A stretch of DNA of 64,000 bases from Chitinophaga hostae. Lineage in GTDB: Bacteria > Bacteroidota > Bacteroidia > Chitinophagales > Chitinophagaceae. Shown here in pieces: positions 60,379-64,000 of the stretch; positions within the stretch are counted from its first letter, which is position 1; each line of letters begins with the position of its first letter. Below the pieces are notes generated by a model. That model was not told the origin of the DNA, searched no databases, and saw only the letters and a list, made by a program, of their open reading frames with translations. The stretch lies in contig NZ_JAGTXB010000018.1 in the NCBI RefSeq assembly GCF_018224885.1, positions 1-64,000 on the forward strand. The letters are read 5' to 3'. The position numbers and the translations under genes are program-made.

Positions 60379-61683
60379 TTAAATTTTCCGGCTATCATAT
60401 TCTAATTTTTTCGCAACTGACAATGCGTGTGTAGTGGTATAATACTTTGCTATCATACCGGGCACCTCCCAGGCCGGCATCTGTCCTGCCCGCACATACA
60501 CCAGGAATTGCTGCATTACGGCTGCAAATAACGATTCATGGGTATTCAGGTACTCCCGGGGAATCACCACCTCCCAATCCCGCCCGGCTGCCTTTAGCGC
60601 TATGCCCGGGTATCTCTGCGCCAGTGCAGCAACCCCGTTGCTGAGCTGCTCCATGTACGCGGCATCAGGCGATACGGGGCTAATGTACAGTACCGGCAAA
60701 TAACCCTGTTCTTTGTCCTGCCGGATCAACAGCGCGGCCTTGCTACCCTGTATCCGCGAATAGTGGGTATCACCGGCCCCCGCCGCTGCTTCATAATCCC
60801 ATTGCACGGTAATCCGGGCATGTACGCCCCGGATGGTATAGTCAAAACTACCGTTGGCGTATATCTCCAGGAGACCATCATCCCCCGCGGTGGCCGCCAG
60901 TGCGGCTGTAAGCGGTGCTCCTCCTGTAATATCGCGGTATTGAGCCCTGCTCATCGCCGTAGGCCAGGTAGTGGCGGCGTCAATATGAATATCTTTTTTA
61001 TAGTCAAGCACCTGCCCTGGAAAACAGGTCCACTGCACCAGGTCTACCAGGTGGGTGGTTACATCGGTAATGCCTTCCCCCTGCTGCTGTACATCCATAT
61101 ACCATCCGGGCCGCACCAAGGCTTCGCCCGCCACCATTTTTTTAAAGTGATGCACACTTTTCTTAATCACGGCGGGTTCGGAAGCAGTGCCCGGTTGCAG
61201 GGTGCCAAAGAGTGAAGGCATCCGCGCCAGTTCCCGCTGCAACACATTATGAATCTCATAACGCTCCGTCATAATATCAAACAACTGCACCTTTCCGGCA
61301 GCTGCATCAGCAAAGGAAGCTTGTAAAGATGCAAACCCCGCCGCATCTATGGCCATGGGCTTATCTGCCAGCACATGCATACCGGCGCCAATCCCACTGC
61401 GGATATACATTGGCTTTAAACGGTTATTCCCCGCCAATATCACGATATTACCGGGTGCGCATAACAATAGCTGCTGCAGGTAGTCGCTGCCGGTATATAC
61501 ATTCGGTATCCAGTGTACCTCCGGACTACCCTGTTTATTATAGGCAGCCAGCCGCTGCAGGTATTGTTCTACTTCAGGGCCTTCTGGCGCGTACACCTGT
61601 ATCACGGAATCTATATCCGGATACATTTGTTGTTGTACCAGCGAAGCGTGGAAATGACCGGGATCCAGGGCGATCAGTTGCAT
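60379..61683 (-). CDS. Gfo/Idh/MocA-like oxidoreductase with extended C-terminal domain
   Basis: 434 aa from ATG 61683 (MQLIALDPGHFHASLVQQQMYPDID); the preceding TTG codon is less likely. N-terminal Rossmann-like part with GNNRLKPMYIRSGIGAGMHVLADKPMAIDAAGF, where DKPM takes the place of the usual EKP motif. The C-terminal part is longer than in classical members and contains HHFKKMVAGEALVRPGWYMDVQQQGEGITDVTTHLVDLVQW, a metal- or sugar-binding region. Bacteroidota have many such putative oxidoreductases next to glycan genes. Substrate unknown. Confidence 0.8.
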   Translation of the reverse strand: MQLIALDPGHFHASLVQQQMYPDIDSVIQVYAPEGPEVEQYLQRLAAYNKQGSPEVHWIPNVYTGSDYLQQLLLCAPGNIVILAGNNRLKPMYIRSGIGAGMHVLADKPMAIDAAGFASLQASFADAAAGKVQLFDIMTERYEIHNVLQRELARMPSLFGTLQPGTASEPAVIKKSVHHFKKMVAGEALVRPGWYMDVQQQGEGITDVTTHLVDLVQWTCFPGQVLDYKKDIHIDAATTWPTAMSRAQYRDITGGAPLTAALAATAGDDGLLEIYANGSFDYTIRGVHARITVQWDYEAAAGAGDTHYSRIQGSKAALLIRQDKEQGYLPVLYISPVSPDAAYMEQLSNGVAALAQRYPGIALKAAGRDWEVVIPREYLNTHESLFAAVMQQFLVYVRAGQMPAWEVPGMIAKYYTTTHALSVAKKLEYDSRKI

Positions 61684-61756
61684 GGACAAGTGCCTTTTAT
61701 TTTGATGGAAACATACTAAAAAAGAACCTATATTTAATTTAATAAATACCCCCGCT

Positions 61757-62275
61757 ATGAGAAAATATATCGTACTCCCATTCCTGTTAGTCGGCTATTG
61801 CTGCTATAGCCAAACCTCCACCAAAGCTATCTTACTGGAACAACTGAAAACCACGCATAATAAGGCGGACTGGTTTGTGCCGGTAAACACCGCCATTGAA
61901 GGTCTAACGCCTGAACAGGCCAACTGGAAAGACAGCAGCGGCAATCACTCCATTGCCCAACTGGTCAACCACCTCATTTTCTGGGATCTTGATCAGCTCG
62001 AAAAGTTCAAAGGACGGAAAAAAGATCCGGTCAACATCAATAATGACGATACCTTTTCGCCCGCCACACAGGCGACGTGGGACGGTACTGTAAAAAGGAT
62101 CGACAGCGTATTAACCGCCTGGGAACAGGCCATTGAGCAGGCAGATGAAAAAACACTGTCTTCCAGCTATTCCACGATCGCTCATATCAATGCGCATAAT
62201 GCGTATCATATCGGGCAAATCCTTTTCGTACGCAAACAACAGGGTAGCTGGAATCCGGAGAAAGGCGTGAAGTAA
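61757..62275 (+). CDS. Exported DinB-like four-helix protein
   Basis: 172 aa with signal peptide MRKYIVLPFLLVGYCCYSQ. The DinB/YfiT-type pattern follows: LLEQLKTTHNKADWFVPVNTAIEGLTPEQANWKDSSGNHSIAQLVNHLIFWDLDQ and SSSYSTIAHINAHNAYHIGQILFVRKQQGSW. The three metal-ligand histidines (NHLIFW, HNAYHIGQ) are present. Thiol-dependent metalloenzyme fold; export is unusual for the family but seen in Bacteroidota. Confidence 0.85.
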   Translation: MRKYIVLPFLLVGYCCYSQTSTKAILLEQLKTTHNKADWFVPVNTAIEGLTPEQANWKDSSGNHSIAQLVNHLIFWDLDQLEKFKGRKKDPVNINNDDTFSPATQATWDGTVKRIDSVLTAWEQAIEQADEKTLSSSYSTIAHINAHNAYHIGQILFVRKQQGSWNPEKGVK

Positions 62276-62582
62276 CGGCATACCGGGCCCACGTGGCGAA
62301 CAAATATGGCATGGCCTGCCCCCGGGGCAGGCAACACTGCTATTAACAGCGTCGCCCTCAGCATGATGACCATTCCCCGGAAAAAAGCCAAACAGGCAGC
62401 CCCGCCACCACCCGGAAGCACTGCCCTGATGCCATCGCAAATTTACCTGTGAAAAAATCACAGATTCGTTTATATTTAATCCCTGTTTCATGTCGGCAAC
62501 ATAAAAACCCGTCGCCGATCTTTAACGAGATTTTAAATATAATGCTGATCAATTCCCGTTTTATTAGACAAAATTCCTTTCA
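62276..62582. other. Gene-free interval upstream of the dehydrogenase pair
   Basis: 307 bp with no ORF support. It holds a GC-rich palindrome (62314-62332) with a single-base centre and no T tail, and the dyad at 62447-62463. Confidence 0.5.
62447..62463. promoter_or_regulatory. CTGTGA-N5-TCACAG dyad, CRP/FNR-like site candidate
   Basis: Perfect 6-bp arms around AAAAA. It resembles TGTGA-N6-TCACA of CRP-type sites but is one base shorter in the centre. It lies about 120 bp upstream of the gluconate-2-dehydrogenase-subunit-3-like gene. Confidence 0.35.
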
Positions 62583-63134
62583 ATGGCAGTGAACAGAAGA
62601 TCCGCTATCAAGCAGCTGCTGTTTGTTTCAGCCGGTGTGGCATTTTTGCCCGCCTGTCTGCAACACACAACCAGGGCTTCCTTAGCACTAAAACATATTC
62701 AGGTAGATGGTGACCAGGAAAAAATGCTGGCCGAACTCGTGGAAACAATTATTCCCGCTACCACCACACCCGGCGCAAAAGCACTTTCAGCGCATTTGTT
62801 TACATTGATTATGATGGACGACTGCTATAAGAAAGAAGAGCAGCAGCAGTGGCTCAACGGACTAAAAGCGTTTGAACAGGCCTGCAAAAAATTAAACGGA
62901 CGCTCTTTCCTGAAAAGTACACCGGCACAAAGAGAAGCCTTGCTCACCACCATGGAAGCCGGCTGGAATAACAAGGACGACATGTCCTTCTTTTACCGGA
63001 CTACCAAACACCTGACCATCAAGGCATATACCAGCTCCAAATATTTCCTGACCAACGTCGACATCTATGAGCTGGTACCCGCACGCTTCAAAGGATGCGT
63101 GCCATTGAAACCCACTACCCGGAAGATTGCCTAA
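62583..63134 (+). CDS. Gluconate 2-dehydrogenase subunit 3 family protein
   Basis: 183 aa. Twin-arginine-like start AVNRRSAIKQLLFVSAGVAFLPAC, with a possible lipid-modified Cys, then LAELVETIIPATTTPGAKALSAHLFTLIMMDDCY and FFYRTTKHLTIKAYTSSKYFLTNVDIYELVPARFKGCVPL, the typical subunit-3 pattern. This small subunit carries the Tat signal for a partner GMC dehydrogenase lacking its own; the GMC gene starts 11 bp downstream. The pair probably oxidises sugars in the periplasm. Confidence 0.9.
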   Translation: MAVNRRSAIKQLLFVSAGVAFLPACLQHTTRASLALKHIQVDGDQEKMLAELVETIIPATTTPGAKALSAHLFTLIMMDDCYKKEEQQQWLNGLKAFEQACKKLNGRSFLKSTPAQREALLTTMEAGWNNKDDMSFFYRTTKHLTIKAYTSSKYFLTNVDIYELVPARFKGCVPLKPTTRKIA

Positions 63135-63145
63135 CTACCAACAAT

Positions 63146-64000
63146 ATGAGTAATAATAATACCAGTCTGCAAAACCGCACGTTTGATGCTATCGTTATCG
63201 GTTCCGGTATCAGTGGCGGATGGGCAGCAAAAGAATTTACAGAGAAAGGATTAAAAACGCTGGTGCTCGAAAGAGGCCGCGACGTAAAACACCTAAAAGA
63301 TTATCCAACCACCAGCCAGTTTCCCTGGGAGTTTCCGCACCGCGGACAAGTACCACAGGAAATAAAAGCAGCTAACCCGTCGATCAGCCGCTGCTATGCC
63401 TATAAGGAAGATGCTATGCACTTTTTTGTGAAAGACAATGACCATCCTTATGGACAGCCTAAACCGTTCGACTGGATCCGCGGCTACCAGGTAGGCGGTA
63501 AGTCACTGATGTGGGCAAGGCAAACGCAACGCTGGAGCGACTTCGACTTCGAAGGTCCGGCACGCGACGGCTTCGCCACCGACTGGCCTATCCGTTATAA
63601 GGATATTGAACCCTGGTATAGCTACGTAGAAAAATTTGTAGGTATCTCCGGTAACAAAGACGGTATCCCCCATCTTCCGGACGGCGAGTTTTTACCACCC
63701 ATGGAACTTACCTGCGTAGAGAATTACTTCAAAGATTTTGTAAAAGCCAATTATAAAGACAGACAAGTCATCTACGCCCGTTGCGCACACTTAACACAAC
63801 CGCAGCAGATACACCTGGATCAGGGCAGAGGCCAATGTCAGAAAAGAGATCTCTGTCAGCGCGGATGCCCATTTGGCGGCTATTTCAGCAGCAACTCCTC
63901 TACCCTTCCCTGGGCAGAAAAAACCGGTAATCTTACTCTCCGTCCCTTCTCCGTAGTACATTCCATCATCTATGATGAACAAAAAGGAAAAGCTACCGGC
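63146..64000 (+). CDS. GMC-family oxidoreductase (3' end cut by window end)
   Basis: Open frame from ATG 63146 to the window end, 285 codons, no stop. FAD motif AIVIGSGISGGWAAKEFTEKGLKTLVLERG, then GYQVGGKSLMWARQTQRWSDFDF, GRGQCQKRDLCQRGCPFGGYF and LPWAEKTGNLTLRPFSVVHS. It is closely similar along its whole visible length to the GMC protein at 14030-15730, with matching cysteine cluster and insertion pattern. It is paired with the subunit-3 gene, which supports a periplasmic sugar dehydrogenase, possibly of the glycoside-3-dehydrogenase type. Confidence 0.92.
   Translation, partial: MSNNNTSLQNRTFDAIVIGSGISGGWAAKEFTEKGLKTLVLERGRDVKHLKDYPTTSQFPWEFPHRGQVPQEIKAANPSISRCYAYKEDAMHFFVKDNDHPYGQPKPFDWIRGYQVGGKSLMWARQTQRWSDFDFEGPARDGFATDWPIRYKDIEPWYSYVEKFVGISGNKDGIPHLPDGEFLPPMELTCVENYFKDFVKANYKDRQVIYARCAHLTQPQQIHLDQGRGQCQKRDLCQRGCPFGGYFSSNSSTLPWAEKTGNLTLRPFSVVHSIIYDEQKGKATG

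Noticed and set aside
62314..62332. GC-rich palindrome GCCTGCCCC-C-GGGGCAGGC as a terminator of the DinB-like gene
   Set aside because: Single-base centre cannot form a normal hairpin loop with the full stem, and no T tract follows on either strand.

Overview
The window looks like a chromosomal segment of a glycan-degrading Bacteroidota bacterium, most likely of the Chitinophaga type. The grounds are three SusC/SusD pairs (one SusC with an STN domain fed by an ECF sigma/FecR pair), Bacteroidota promoter elements (TAnnTTTG at -7), a periplasmic propeller-LuxR regulator, a C-terminal sorting domain of the type IX secretion kind, and several short lipoproteins. No rRNA, phage genes or transposases are visible. 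One tRNA gene is present.

Layout. 1-7.5 kb: a cell-surface-signalling glycan uptake locus on the minus strand (ECF sigma, FecR, STN-SusC, SusD cut by the window start). 7.5-12 kb: small accessory genes (erythromycin-esterase-like, GNAT, DHFR-like, two secreted unknowns). 12-27 kb: a polysaccharide utilisation locus read leftwards (SusC, SusD, GH16, Gfo/Idh/MocA, NagB, ROK kinase, GMC oxidoreductase, DUF4091/GH123-like) with a divergent propeller/LuxR regulator; NagB and the ROK kinase suggest a glycan containing amino sugar. 27-30.6 kb: NmrA-like reductases with AraC and HxlR regulators. 30.9-35.6 kb: a SusC/SusD pair with no enzymes. 35.7-40 kb: SIMPL protein, membrane proteins and a TPR-histidine-kinase/NarL response-regulator pair. 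41-43.7 kb: two membrane proteins and a diheme cytochrome lipoprotein behind a palindromic operator, followed by a TetR gene. 44-50 kb: an apparently AT-rich accessory stretch (GH11 xylanase lipoprotein, DHFR-like protein between direct repeats, esterase between a tRNA-Lys gene and a damaged copy of that tRNA's 3' end, response-regulator remnant). 50-57.9 kb: RluF-like synthase, lectin/PKD surface protein, KAS III-like synthase, luciferase-like oxidoreductase, DJ-1-like protein and a membrane glycosyltransferase. 58.1-59.1 kb: a four-unit tandem array. 59-64 kb: M20 amidohydrolase, Gfo/Idh/MocA-like protein, DinB-like protein, and a gluconate-2-dehydrogenase-subunit-3/GMC pair cut by the window end.

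The most unusual item is the array at 58108-59077. Four units of about 268 bp each carry, on the minus strand, a 17-bp dyad, a pair of 10-bp direct repeats exactly 21 bp apart, a -33/-7 promoter, a roughly 63-nt transcribed stretch that is nearly invariant between units, and a hairpin with a seven-T tail. It reads as four individually promoted and terminated small RNAs under a common regulator. Also notable are palindromes placed where the adjacent TetR and HxlR regulators would act, 21-bp-period direct repeats in front of two other genes, and the possible integration scar at tRNA-Lys.
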